Part shown: positions 20,081 through 28,766 of the stretch, one piece after another
Numbering within the stretch: position 1 is the stretch's first letter
Layout: each line of letters starts with the position of its first letter
Assembly (NCBI RefSeq): GCF_002278135.3
Contig: NZ_CP029425.2
Span: forward strand, 4,068,001-4,132,000
Length of the DNA stretch: 64,000 bases
Source: Bradyrhizobium ottawaense
GTDB lineage: Bacteria; Pseudomonadota; Alphaproteobacteria; Rhizobiales; Xanthobacteraceae
Direction of reading: 5' to 3'
Made by a program: the position numbers and the translations under genes
The notes under the pieces: generated by a model
Told to the model about the DNA's origin: nothing
What the model saw: the letters and a program-made list of their open reading frames with translations, nothing else
Databases searched by the model: none

Positions 20081-20293
20081 TCAACTCCCGCTCGGCCGGT
20101 CCGGCCCGTCGTCCAGCGCGACGTCGGGAGCCTTCGGCCCTTGATCCTTGTCGGGCAGCGGATCGGCCTGGGATTTCAGGTCGGCGGCCTTGCTGATCAG
20201 CTTGGCGGAAAGGTCAGAATCCGAGGTGGTTCTTGCGAATTCAAGCAGGAGAGAGGCTTGCTTGGTGAGATAGGTTTTGCCCAGCACGTCCAT
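20081..20293 (-). CDS. Hypothetical 70-residue protein
   Basis: Begins MDVLGKTYLTKQASLLLEFA, then a helical segment (SDSDLSAKLISKAADLKSQ) and an acidic, proline-rich tail. It is predicted to be a soluble helical protein with no signal peptide. Its stop is followed after 3 bp by the start of the 30-residue membrane peptide, so the two form a small coupled pair, transcribed towards moeA. It is not a family I recognise. Confidence 0.65.
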   Translation of the reverse strand: MDVLGKTYLTKQASLLLEFARTTSDSDLSAKLISKAADLKSQADPLPDKDQGPKAPDVALDDGPDRPSGS

Positions 20294-20457
20294 AAGTCCG
20301 GTGTAGAAGTCCCAACGGACTCAAGAGTCCGGAAGGGGCCATTCCGTTCCCGGAACTCCGTACAAAAATGCACAAAGCGCTCTGGTTCCTCATTTTGGGC
20401 AAAATTGGCTCCGGGAGGGCTGCCCCGACGTTGGCGCCTCCCGATGAGCGGAGATCG

Positions 20458-21081
20458 TCAGATGCCCAATGCCTTCAAGGCGTTCTCGACGTCGCGCGGC
20501 GACGTCACATGCACCGCCGTCAGCCCGCGCGACCGCGCGCCTTCGATGTTCTCGGCGAGGTCGTCGAAGAACACGATACGTGCTGCGGGCACGCCGATCG
20601 CGGCGACGACATGGTCGAAGGCTTCCGCGTCGGGTTTGCGCAGGCCGATGCTGGACGACAGATACAGCGCGCGGAAATGGCCGAGCAGTTCGCCATATTC
20701 CTTCGAGAAATAGTCAACATGCGGCCGGTTGGTGTTGGAGAAGGCATAGAGCGGCATCTGTTTCGCCGCGCGCGGCAGCAGCTCGGCGATATCAGGCATC
20801 TCGCCGGCGAAGATCGCGTTCCAGCCTTCCAGGAACTGGGCGTCCGAAATGCCGATGCCGAGCGAAGCACGCAGCGAAGCGAAATAGTCCTCGTCGCTGA
20901 TCTTGCCGACCTCGTGCAGCCGGTAAGCCTCGTCACGCACATAGCGCGCGACGATGGCCTCGGGCTGGCAGCCGGCATGTCCCGCCCAGCAGGCGATCGC
21001 CTTGGAGAAGTCGATGTCGAGCACCACGCGCCCGAGATCGAACAGCAGCGCATCCGCGCTGCCGGGAGAGAGCGATGTCAT
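20458..21081 (-). CDS. HAD-superfamily hydrolase, YihX-like
   Basis: A 207-residue HAD phosphatase of the IA/YihX type. Motif I is FDLGRVVLDID (Asp nucleophile near residue 15, followed by Leu-Gly rather than DxDGT, as in YihX relatives), motif II lies in YAFSNTN, motif III is the KPDAEAF Lys, and motif IV is FFDDLAENIEGA. Family members dephosphorylate sugar phosphates. The ATG at 21081 lies 14 bp after the stop of the hydroxy-acid oxidase gene on the same strand, so the two may be co-transcribed. The substrate cannot be assigned. Confidence 0.88.
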   Translation of the reverse strand: MTSLSPGSADALLFDLGRVVLDIDFSKAIACWAGHAGCQPEAIVARYVRDEAYRLHEVGKISDEDYFASLRASLGIGISDAQFLEGWNAIFAGEMPDIAELLPRAAKQMPLYAFSNTNRPHVDYFSKEYGELLGHFRALYLSSSIGLRKPDAEAFDHVVAAIGVPAARIVFFDDLAENIEGARSRGLTAVHVTSPRDVENALKALGI

Positions 21082-21095
21082 TGCGTCCTTTTCAC

Positions 21096-22229
21096 TCAGT
21101 ATCGATACGGATCGTGGTCGAACAGCGGGAATGCGCTGAACACGCTCGGCGCGTTGGTGGCGGTCGCCGGATGCAGGCAGGATTTGTCGACCTCGGCAAA
21201 TGACGTGGCGCCCAAAAGGCCGAGGCAGCGCAGCACCTCGTCCTCCAGCAGCTCCAGCATCCGCGCGACGCCGGCCTCGCCAGCCGCCGCCAGCGCCCAG
21301 CATTGCAGCCGGCCGATCCCGACCAGGTCCGCGCCCGCCGCGATCGCCTTGACGATGTCGGTGCCGCGACAGATGCCGCCATCGACCATGATCTTGGCGC
21401 GGCCCTTCACGGCCTCGACGATCTCGGGCAGCACATGCATGGCGCCGCGGCCATGGTCGAGCTGGCGGCCGCCATGGTTGGAGACGTAGATCCATTCGAC
21501 GCCGTGATCGACCGCGATCTGGGCGTCCTCGGCGGTGGCGATGCCCTTCAGGATCAGCGGAATTCTGAACTTGTCCTTGATCATCTTCACGGTCCGCCAC
21601 TCCAGGCCCTTCTGGAAATCGCCGCCGGTGGCACGCAGGCGGCTCTCGCGAACGTAGCGCTTGGCGATGTCACGCTCACGACGGCTGTAATGGGCGGTGT
21701 CGACGGTCAGGCAGAAGCCGGCATAGGCGTTCTTCTCGGCCCGGCTGACGACATCCGCGACAAAGGCATCGTCGCCGCGGACATAGAGCTGATAGAGCCG
21801 CAGCGCATCGGGTGCGGCTTCGGCGGTCTGCTCCAGGCCTGGCTCGGACACCGAGCTCAGCATGTGCGCCGCGCCGAAGGTGCCGGCAGCGCGCGCGACG
21901 CTCGCCGCGCCATCCGGGTCGAAGATCTCGAGCGCGCCGACGGGGGCGAGCACCACCGGCAGGCGCATTTTGCGGCCGAACTGCTGAACCGAGCCGTCGA
22001 CCTTTCGGACGTCGCGCAGCACCCGCGGCCGGAAGGCGATCTCGTCCAGCGCCATGCGGTTGCGGCGCATCGTGGTTTCGGTCTCGGCGGCTCCGACGAT
22101 GTAGTCCCAGGCGTTCTGGTTGAGGTTGGCCCGCGCTTTCCGAATGAATTCGTGCAGGTTTTGGAACGGCTCGTTGCTGGCGCCGAGCTCGACGTTCCGT
22201 TCCGGCCGGATCCGGGGTGCTTCGTTCAT
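21096..22229 (-). CDS. FMN-dependent alpha-hydroxy-acid oxidase/dehydrogenase
   Basis: A 377-residue (S)-2-hydroxy-acid oxidising enzyme of the glycolate oxidase/lactate dehydrogenase family, folding as a TIM barrel that binds FMN. The active-site motif SNHGGRQLD, with the base His and substrate Arg, is near residues 249-257. Also seen are the FMN-binding LAPVGA strand, the LYQLYV strand and IMVDGGICRGTDI. No membrane anchor is visible. It precedes the HAD gene by 14 bp. Lactate, glycolate or mandelate are possible substrates; sequence inspection does not discriminate. Confidence 0.9.
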   Translation of the reverse strand: MNEAPRIRPERNVELGASNEPFQNLHEFIRKARANLNQNAWDYIVGAAETETTMRRNRMALDEIAFRPRVLRDVRKVDGSVQQFGRKMRLPVVLAPVGALEIFDPDGAASVARAAGTFGAAHMLSSVSEPGLEQTAEAAPDALRLYQLYVRGDDAFVADVVSRAEKNAYAGFCLTVDTAHYSRRERDIAKRYVRESRLRATGGDFQKGLEWRTVKMIKDKFRIPLILKGIATAEDAQIAVDHGVEWIYVSNHGGRQLDHGRGAMHVLPEIVEAVKGRAKIMVDGGICRGTDIVKAIAAGADLVGIGRLQCWALAAAGEAGVARMLELLEDEVLRCLGLLGATSFAEVDKSCLHPATATNAPSVFSAFPLFDHDPYRY

Positions 22230-22583
22230 TGTTATCCTCCCGAGAATTTGAAGCCTTGTGTCATCGCCTAACCCGTCCAGCGTTCCAAAACCATCCTAAA
22301 ATGGCATGGCTGCGCGGCGTGGACGGGCGCACCGATTCCCCCTTTAGGTCCCTTTGGGGGCGGGCCAGTCCTGCAACGTTGCCAAAAGTTTAGGCCCGAA
22401 CGAAGCGATTTTTGCGGTGTACCGGTCGGCGGTGCATCCCGGCCTTGAAGAAACCAGAATGGTATTGTGAAAAGTGGATTGGATCGCCAATTGCATGGCG
22501 CCTCCCAAGTGTGCTTCCCAGGTCTCGAGAGACGAGCCCAAGCAAGCTCAAGCGAACCGCCAAGCAAAAAGGCAAGCCCATCC
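22230..22583. other. 354-bp divergent intergenic region (oxidase / ctpA)
   Basis: The region holds the promoters of the leftward hydroxy-acid oxidase gene and the rightward protease gene. A C-run and a G-run (about 22338-22342 and 22356-22360) can pair as a short hairpin. Open frames continue through it from ctpA (an alternative start at 22467), but their product lacks a signal peptide at its N-terminus and is not supported. No known operator was recognised. Confidence 0.4.
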
Positions 22584-23921
22584 ATGCGGAAAACCCTGCT
22601 GTTCCCTCTGGGCGCGCTCACCGGAGCGTGTCTCACCCTTCTGGTCGCCAGCCCGCACGGTGGTGTATGGGCGGCACGGGCGGCAGCGAGCGCGGACGAT
22701 GCCTATTCCCAGCTCAACCTGTTCGGCACGGTGTTCGAGCGCGTCAAGGCGAGCTATGTCGAGAAGCCCGACAACGCCAAGATGATCGAAGGCGCGATCA
22801 CGGGCATGGTGACCTCGCTCGATCCGCATTCGCGCTACATGAACGCGAAGGCCTGGACCGAGATGCAGGAGACCACTTCCGGCGAGTTCGGCGGCCTCGG
22901 CATCGAGGTCACCATGGAAGACGGCCTCGTCAAGGTCGTTTCCCCGATCGACGATACGCCCGCCTCGAAGGCCGGCCTGATGTCCGGCGACCTCATCAGC
23001 AAGATCGACGGCGAGGCCGTGCAGGGCATGACGCTCGAGCAGGCCGTCAACAAGATGAAGGGCCCGGTCGATACCAAGACCAAGCTCACCATCGTGCGCA
23101 AGGGCGCTGACGCGCCGCTCGATGTCGCGATCACGCGCGAGATCATCCATGTGCGCCCGGTGCGCTTCCACGTCGAGAACGGCGACATCGGTTATATCCG
23201 CGTCACCTCGTTCAACGAGCAGACCACCGACGGCCTGAAGAAGGCGATCGCCGCGATCGCCAAGCAGGTGCCGCAGGAGAAGCTCACCGGCTATGTGATG
23301 GACCTGCGCAACAATCCGGGCGGTCTGCTCGACCAGGCCGTGTCGGTGTCGAGCGCCTTCCTCCAGCGCGGCGAGGTCGTTTCGACCCGCGGCCGCAGTC
23401 CGGAAGAGACCCAGCGCTTCACCGCGCATGGCGGCGACCTCACCAAGGGCAAGCCGCTGGTGGTCCTGGTCAATGGCGGCTCGGCCTCGGCTTCCGAGAT
23501 CGTGGCCGGCGCACTGCACGATCACAAGCGTGCGACCATCATCGGCACGCGCTCGTTCGGCAAGGGTTCGGTGCAGACGGTCATTCCGCTCGGTGCCGGC
23601 AATGGCGCGCTGGCGCTGACCACGGCGCGCTACTACACGCCGTCCGGCCGCTCGATCCAGGCCCAGGGCATCGCCCCCGACATCGAGATCCTGCAGGACG
23701 TGCCGCCGGAGCTGAAGGGCCGCATGGACACCATGGCGGAGTCCCAGATGCGCGGGCATCTCTCAGCCGGCGAGGGCGGCGAGCAGACCGGATCGCAGTC
23801 CTATGTTCCGCCGAAGGAGGAGGACGACAAGGCCCTGCATGCCGCGTACGACTTCCTGCACGGCGTCACCGCCAACGCGGTGGCCGCCAAGCCCGCGTCG
23901 AAGGCCGCGGTGCCGAACTAA
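22584..23921 (+). CDS. S41-family C-terminal processing peptidase (CtpA type)
   Basis: A 445-residue secreted or membrane-anchored serine protease. A signal or anchor segment begins MRKTLLFPLGALTGACLTLL. A PDZ domain (about residues 95-180; GLGIEVTMEDG and SGDLISKIDG) precedes the catalytic S41 domain. The catalytic Ser lies in GGSASASEIVAGAL and the general-base Lys in GTRSFGKGSVQT. I choose the ATG at 22584, because an upstream start at 22467 would bury the signal peptide. In Gram-negatives such enzymes trim periplasmic proteins, often peptidoglycan hydrolases, with a lipoprotein adaptor. A terminator follows at 23948-23986. Confidence 0.93.
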   Translation: MRKTLLFPLGALTGACLTLLVASPHGGVWAARAAASADDAYSQLNLFGTVFERVKASYVEKPDNAKMIEGAITGMVTSLDPHSRYMNAKAWTEMQETTSGEFGGLGIEVTMEDGLVKVVSPIDDTPASKAGLMSGDLISKIDGEAVQGMTLEQAVNKMKGPVDTKTKLTIVRKGADAPLDVAITREIIHVRPVRFHVENGDIGYIRVTSFNEQTTDGLKKAIAAIAKQVPQEKLTGYVMDLRNNPGGLLDQAVSVSSAFLQRGEVVSTRGRSPEETQRFTAHGGDLTKGKPLVVLVNGGSASASEIVAGALHDHKRATIIGTRSFGKGSVQTVIPLGAGNGALALTTARYYTPSGRSIQAQGIAPDIEILQDVPPELKGRMDTMAESQMRGHLSAGEGGEQTGSQSYVPPKEEDDKALHAAYDFLHGVTANAVAAKPASKAAVPN

Positions 23922-23947
23922 GGTCTTCGACTTTCAGAGATCGATAT

Positions 23948-23986
23948 CGCCCGGGAGTGGATGTCCGCTCCCGGGCGAATTCGTTT
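23948..23986 (+). terminator. Rho-independent terminator of the S41 peptidase gene
   Basis: A 10-bp perfect stem, CGCCCGGGAG with CTCCCGGGCG, has a 10-nt loop and is followed by AATTCGTTTT. It lies 27 bp after the stop. It also lies before the end of the convergent small gene at 24023. Confidence 0.7.
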
Positions 23987-24022
23987 TGGGCGTTCGCGAG
24001 CGGCGGAATCACTGCGCGATCG

Positions 24023-24277
24023 TCATTGCTGCTTCTTCGGACCCGTGTGATGCGGGACTTCGGTCTTCGGTCCGCCGCCGTAATGGTGGCTGCCGCCAGA
24101 TCCGCTGGTCGTCCCGCCGTCGCTCTCTTTCTTGCCCATATGGTGAGGGACCTCGGTCTTCGGTCCGCCCGAGTAGTGATGGCCGTTCTTCTCATCGGCC
24201 GTGCTCGTCTGTGCCATGGCGGGCAACGCAACGAACGACATGATCGCGGCGGCGACGATCAGCTTGCGGTGACTCAT
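24023..24277 (-). CDS. Small secreted His/Gly-rich protein with a tandem repeat
   Basis: An 84-residue protein with a Sec signal peptide (MSHRKLIVAAAIMSFVALPA, cleavage after AMA). The mature part consists mainly of two copies of a unit reading HHYxGGPKTEVPHHxGxKK, about 18 residues each, separated by a Ser/Gly linker. Clusters of His next to Gly and Lys suggest metal or polyanion binding. AGGAG lies 7 nt before the ATG. About 95 bp upstream is a FixK/FNR-type site (24372-24385). I do not know a characterised relative. Confidence 0.8.
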   Translation of the reverse strand: MSHRKLIVAAAIMSFVALPAMAQTSTADEKNGHHYSGGPKTEVPHHMGKKESDGGTTSGSGGSHHYGGGPKTEVPHHTGPKKQQ

Positions 24278-24679
24278 TCTGGTTTCTCCTGTTGATCTCG
24301 TCGAGTTGGTGTCAATCAAGTCCCGGTGGCTCGATCGAGCAGCAACCAAACCCGGAGCTTGATTGTGTAGGTTGAGCAAGATCAAATGTCGACGCGCGCA
24401 CTCGCGAGCGTCGTTGCGCGGATCGCCGTGTTGCCGCAGGCGACGAGAAACGTCGATCTTCTTACAGAGAAAAATTCTCGCCGCTGCGAGAAATCGCAGG
24501 TCGCGCGCAAAGCCCGCGAGCATGCCGAGAGATATCGTGGCCGATGACTCTTCCGGTGGAGGACGACGGGCGCCTCGATTCATTACGCGCTTGAATCACA
24601 AAAAGATTTGGCTGGTGCGCCGATCGGGTTTGATGTCCGTCAAACCTGCGTCGATGACGCAACCTAGCGTGCCGCGCGA
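24278..24679. other. 402-bp divergent intergenic region carrying FixK-like sites
   Basis: This region separates the leftward secreted His-rich gene from the rightward OpgC-like gene. It contains one good TTGA-N6-TCAA site (24372-24385) and one weaker TTGG-N6-TCAA match (24306-24319). The right half has no recognised element. Confidence 0.5.
24372..24385. promoter_or_regulatory. Candidate FixK/FNR box
   Basis: TTGAGCAAGATCAA fits the TTGA-N6-TCAA core of FixK/FNR sites. Its centre is about 100 bp before the start of the His-rich secreted protein gene, which would suit activation at -40 with a 60-nt leader. It is 300 bp from the OpgC-like gene. Confidence 0.5.
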
Positions 24680-25960
24680 ATGAGCGGCGACACGGTTGCG
24701 ATCCGACAAAAATTGACCGCAGAGATGGAGAACGCACCGTTGACTGACGAGACCATTCACGCCCCCGGTCGGCCCTTGCAAGTTGCGTTTCTCCGGTTGT
24801 GGGAAACGATCACGATCAGGTCGGTGCTGGTCAAGCAACGGCGCGATGTGCGACTGGATCTGTTTCGCGGTCTGGCGAACTGGTTGATCTTTCTCGGGCA
24901 CATTCCAGATTCTGCGCTCGCCTGGTGCACGACGCGAAACTACGGCTTCAGCGATGGCGCCGATCTGTTCGTGCTGATCTCCGGCTACACCGCGACGTTC
25001 GTATTCGGCTCGATGATGATGGAGCGTGGCTTCGTCATCGGCGCAACCCGGCTGCTGCGGCGGGTGTGGCAGCTCTATGTCGCTCACCTGCTGTTGTTCC
25101 TGGTCTATCTCACGGCCGTGCACTACATCGCGCACAGCTTTGACGATCTTCATCTGATGGATCAGTTCAACGTCGCGCCGCTCATGAACTTTCCCGTCGA
25201 GACGCTCTCGCAGGGCCTGATACTCAAGTTCAAGCCGCTCAATCTCGACGTTCTGCCACTCTACATCGTGCTGATGGCCGCGTTTCCCGTCGTGCTCTGG
25301 TTCATGCTGCGATGGCGCAATGCAGTGATGATCGGCTCGCTCGGTCTTTATCTGGCCGCCCGACATTACGAATTGAATCTGCCGTCCTATCCGGCAGGAG
25401 TCTGGTATTTCAATCCGTTCGCCTGGCAACTGCTTTTCGTATTCGGAGCCTGGCTGGCGTTGGGAGGGGCGGCGGCAAGCCGCTGGCTGCTGTCGTCCCG
25501 CACGCTGCTCGTCCTCAGTAGCGGCTTCCTGATCCTTGCGCTCGCGATGACGCTGGCGGAACGAGTTCCGGGACTGCGGGACTACATTCCCGAGGGGCTC
25601 GCCGCCGTCTTCATTCCAAACGACAAGACCAATCTGGGGCCTTATCGCGTCATCCATCTGGCGAGCCTGGTGTTCATCGTCGTCTCGCTCATTCCGATCG
25701 ACTGGCCCGGTCTGAGGTCACCGGTGCTCCAACCCTTGATCAGATGCGGTCAGCAGTCGCTGTCCGTGTTCTGTGTCGGCCTCTTTCTGTCGTTCGTCGC
25801 GCATTTCCTGCTCGATTTCGGATCGGAGGGAATTCTGGCTCAGATCCTCGTTGGCGCCGCGGGTCTCGGGATCATGACGGGCGTCGCCTACTACCGGACC
25901 TGGTCGAAAGGCGTGGACAGAAGCCGATCGTCCGAGCAGCGCGGGGAGGCTGGCGAATGA
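24680..25960 (+). CDS. OpgC-domain membrane acyltransferase-like protein
   Basis: A 426-residue protein with about ten membrane segments. After a 50-residue cytoplasmic N-terminus, the OpgC domain begins RDVRLDLFRGLANWLIFLGH, with the conserved Arg-Leu-Asp and His typical of this acyltransferase-3-like group. FSDGADLFVLISGY follows. OpgC proteins succinylate or otherwise decorate periplasmic glucans. No opgG/H genes are near, so it is an orphan here, and the acceptor could be another periplasmic glycan. The start lacks a clear ribosome site; an ATG at 24725 is an alternative. Confidence 0.85.
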   Translation: MSGDTVAIRQKLTAEMENAPLTDETIHAPGRPLQVAFLRLWETITIRSVLVKQRRDVRLDLFRGLANWLIFLGHIPDSALAWCTTRNYGFSDGADLFVLISGYTATFVFGSMMMERGFVIGATRLLRRVWQLYVAHLLLFLVYLTAVHYIAHSFDDLHLMDQFNVAPLMNFPVETLSQGLILKFKPLNLDVLPLYIVLMAAFPVVLWFMLRWRNAVMIGSLGLYLAARHYELNLPSYPAGVWYFNPFAWQLLFVFGAWLALGGAAASRWLLSSRTLLVLSSGFLILALAMTLAERVPGLRDYIPEGLAAVFIPNDKTNLGPYRVIHLASLVFIVVSLIPIDWPGLRSPVLQPLIRCGQQSLSVFCVGLFLSFVAHFLLDFGSEGILAQILVGAAGLGIMTGVAYYRTWSKGVDRSRSSEQRGEAGE

Positions 25961-26113
25961 CGACTTCCGAGTTGGTCGCAGCGGCCTTTGACACCTCCGT
26001 GCGTAAGAGTTGCCGGCGCTTCGCGTCTATATGGCCTGACCCGCCCCACGCTGTCCTCATCGCAGATCTCGATGAGCAGAGAACCATCCGAATCAAACCC
26101 CTGGAGAAAGACC

Positions 26114-26794
26114 ATGGACCTTTCGAGAAAATTCGCCTTGAGCGCAGCCGCCTTTGCCGTCCTTGCCCTGGGGCCGGTTGGGCTGCCGTCCGCGATCGCC
26201 GCTGGCCATACGCAGTCCGCGATGATGGATGACGACAAGATGTCGAAGATGCCGGCCCCGTCGGATTCCAGCGACAAGATGAACATGGGTCAGCCAGCGG
26301 GGCAGCCGCAGAACATGAGCGGCGGTCGGATGAACGACGACAACAAGATGAAGATGCCGCCGCAAGGCCAGGACAATTCCGGCATGATGCAGATGATGCA
26401 AATGATGGAGAAGATGATGCGCGGCCAGATGGGTTCGTCCGGCAGCTGCGGTGCGATGAGCGGCCCCGTGGATGTGACAGAGCGGATCGAGGGGCGGATC
26501 GCCTTCCTGAAGGCCGAGCTGCAGATCAGCGACAAGCAGGCCGCCGACTGGAACGGTGTCGCCGACGCCTTGCGTTCGAGCCGGCAGCACCTGCTGGAAG
26601 CGCGCAAGATGCTCGCGATGGATGACAGGTCGGGAAGCGCCGATCGTCTGGAGCATTACGAGCGGCATTTGTCCGAGCGTCTGGAGGCCATCAAGTCGGC
26701 CCGCCAGGCCTTCACGCGGCTCTACGCGTCATTGAACGAGAGCCAGAAACAGACGGCAGACACGATCCTGCTGCCCTTGATTGCGTCGTTCTGA
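26114..26794 (+). CDS. Met-rich periplasmic Spy/CpxP-like protein
   Basis: A 226-residue exported protein with a Sec signal (MDLSRKFALSAAAFAVLALG, cleavage near IAA-GH). Residues about 35-120 are unusually rich in Met, Asp, Asn and Gly (runs such as GMMQMMQMMEKMMRGQM), which resembles copper- or silver-binding Met motifs. The C-terminal half (RIEGRIAFLKAELQISDKQA, then LYASLNESQKQTAD) is the LTxxQ-type helical domain of Spy/CpxP chaperones and metal-resistance proteins. GGAGAAAG lies 4 nt before the ATG. It heads a run of same-strand genes (22 bp to the next) and probably acts with the reductase encoded next. Confidence 0.85.
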   Translation: MDLSRKFALSAAAFAVLALGPVGLPSAIAAGHTQSAMMDDDKMSKMPAPSDSSDKMNMGQPAGQPQNMSGGRMNDDNKMKMPPQGQDNSGMMQMMQMMEKMMRGQMGSSGSCGAMSGPVDVTERIEGRIAFLKAELQISDKQAADWNGVADALRSSRQHLLEARKMLAMDDRSGSADRLEHYERHLSERLEAIKSARQAFTRLYASLNESQKQTADTILLPLIASF

Positions 26795-26815
26795 TCGTCG
26801 AGGTGAGCGCGAGAT

Positions 26816-28765
26816 ATGTTCGGTCTGCCCCTTCGTTGTCGAGTCGGCCTGTCTGCGCTCGTCGTCCTGACGAGCCAGCTTGTGGCGAACGCCGCGCCCG
26901 AATCGGACTTCGGCCTCGGCCGCGCGCATCCGACGGGGGAGGTCGCTCAGCGTTGGGAGCTGGCGCAGGCAGAGGACGACCACGCCGCACATCATCCCGC
27001 GGCGTCCGGCTCCGCAGGCGGTGCGGCCGATGTGCCGCCCGGCGGCACCGCGCCGGGGATGATGGGTGGAATGGACGGCATGATGGGCCGGCCGCGCAAG
27101 GAGTTCTACCCGGCATTGATGGACATGCCGGCGCTGTCCGCCGAGCAGCGGAGCAGGCTGGAGGTTCAGGCGCGCGAGCGGATCAGCGCGGAGGCCGATC
27201 GCCTGGCGACTGCCGAGATGGATCTGCGGCACGCTATCGCCGGAGGCGATAGCGTCGCGGCGGATCAGGCGTCGCGGCGGCTTCGCGAGTCCCTGAACGC
27301 GGTTCAGAGCGGCGTGGTCGCGCTGCGTTCGTTGCACGAGGGCAAGCCGCCGCAGCAGATCGCGCAGGCGTGGTTCAAGTCGCAGATGAACCTGCTGCCC
27401 CAACGCGGTGCCATGGCTGCGGATGACGGCACGCACGGAATCTCCTGGTTTCACGTCACGACCATGGCGCTGCTGGTGCTGTTCTCGCTCACGCTGATTG
27501 CCGTCTATGTCGCGCGCATGCGCCGGGCGAACGCGCTGGTCGATCGGCTGACGCGCGCTGCGGCCGTTCCGGCTGTTGCCGTGGCCGTCCCATCCGCGAC
27601 GGCCGTCAGCTCGCCGGACGAGAAGGCCGTGGTGACACCTGCGCAACAGACAAATCGCGACACTGCACGAGTCGAACCGGGCCGCTCCTGGAAGGGCAGA
27701 CTGAAGATCTGCGCGATCTATCAGGAGACGCCGAACGTGAAGACCTTCCGTCTGCAGGCACCGGACGGCGGCGCGATTCCTTTTGCGTTCCTGCCGGGAC
27801 AGTTCCTGACCTACGCCATCGAGATCGACGGAAAGACCGTCAGGCGCTCCTACACGATCGCGTCGTCCGCGGCCCAGGCCGCCTATGTCGAGACCACGAT
27901 CAAGCGCGAAGACGGCGGGCTTCTGTCGGACTACATGCATGGCCAGCTGAAGGCGGGAGACCTCATCGAGGTTGCAGGCCCCTCCGGCGCCTTCACGTTC
28001 ACCGGCGTGGAAGCCGACAGCGTCGTCCTGATCGGCGGCGGGGTCGGCATCACGCCACTGATGGCGGCGATCCGGTATCTCTCGGACATCGCGTGGCCCG
28101 GCCAGATCTACCTCGTCTATGGCGCGCAGACGACCGAGCAATTCATCTTCCGGGACGAGCTGGAATATCTCCAGCGCAGGATGAACAATCTGCACGTCGC
28201 GGCCACGATGGTGCGGGCCGCGGGCACGTCGTGGATGGGAAGCGAGGGGCAAGTCACGGCCGAGTTCCTGACGCAGGCTGTGCCTGATCTCACCAGACGA
28301 CGCGTTCATTTGTGCGGTCCGCCCGGCATGATGGACGCGCTCAGGAAAATCTTGATCGGGCTCGGCGTGCCGCGCGAGCAGATCAAGACGGAGGCCTTTG
28401 GGCCGGCCCGCGGCGCCGTTCCACCTCCCGGCAAAGTCGCGGCCGAAGCGCAAATGCCGGCGACTGAGGCGAGCAATCAAGGGGCTGCAACAATAGGTCC
28501 GGCAACGGCGACCATTCGCTTTGCGACATCCGATAGGGTTGTGGCGCTGCCTCCGGACAAGAGCGTCCTGGAGGTGGCCGAAGGTGCAGGCGTTTCGATC
28601 GATTATTCCTGTCGGGTCGGGGTCTGCGGCGTCTGCAAGACACATCTGTTGCAAGGAAACGTCACGATGGAAGTCCAGGACGCCCTGACCGCGGACGACA
28701 AGGGGAACGGTCTGATCCTGGCCTGCCAGGCGAGATCGGTCGGAGATCTGGTCGTTGAGGCCTGA
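26816..28765 (+). CDS. Fusion: periplasmic Spy-like region, membrane helix, FAD/NAD(P) reductase, 2Fe-2S ferredoxin
   Basis: A 649-residue protein. Residues 1-26 look like a signal sequence. Residues 80-200 are a Met/Gly stretch followed by a helical Spy-like domain (LSAEQRSRLEVQARERI). One membrane helix spans about 212-233. From about 293 there is a ferredoxin-NADP reductase module with RRSYTIAS (343-350, FAD), GGGVGITPL (407-415, NAD(P)) and CGPPGMM (500-506). Residues 565-649 are a plant-type 2Fe-2S domain with ligands Cys599, Cys604, Cys607 and Cys637. If the signal is cleaved, the N-part is periplasmic and the redox part cytoplasmic. It is followed after 1 bp by the haem-b-like gene. 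The likely role is feeding NAD(P)H electrons to the membrane and periplasmic cytochromes, or the reverse. The domain order is not one I know from a characterised protein. Confidence 0.85.
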   Translation: MFGLPLRCRVGLSALVVLTSQLVANAAPESDFGLGRAHPTGEVAQRWELAQAEDDHAAHHPAASGSAGGAADVPPGGTAPGMMGGMDGMMGRPRKEFYPALMDMPALSAEQRSRLEVQARERISAEADRLATAEMDLRHAIAGGDSVAADQASRRLRESLNAVQSGVVALRSLHEGKPPQQIAQAWFKSQMNLLPQRGAMAADDGTHGISWFHVTTMALLVLFSLTLIAVYVARMRRANALVDRLTRAAAVPAVAVAVPSATAVSSPDEKAVVTPAQQTNRDTARVEPGRSWKGRLKICAIYQETPNVKTFRLQAPDGGAIPFAFLPGQFLTYAIEIDGKTVRRSYTIASSAAQAAYVETTIKREDGGLLSDYMHGQLKAGDLIEVAGPSGAFTFTGVEADSVVLIGGGVGITPLMAAIRYLSDIAWPGQIYLVYGAQTTEQFIFRDELEYLQRRMNNLHVAATMVRAAGTSWMGSEGQVTAEFLTQAVPDLTRRRVHLCGPPGMMDALRKILIGLGVPREQIKTEAFGPARGAVPPPGKVAAEAQMPATEASNQGAATIGPATATIRFATSDRVVALPPDKSVLEVAEGAGVSIDYSCRVGVCGVCKTHLLQGNVTMEVQDALTADDKGNGLILACQARSVGDLVVEA

Positions 28766-28766
28766 C

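Noticed and set aside
26002..26029. Possible ECF-type promoter (CGTAAG, 16 bp, CGTCTA) before the Spy-like gene
   Set aside because: The same pair was not found before the His/Cys-rich gene or the sigma factor gene, so it cannot be told from chance.
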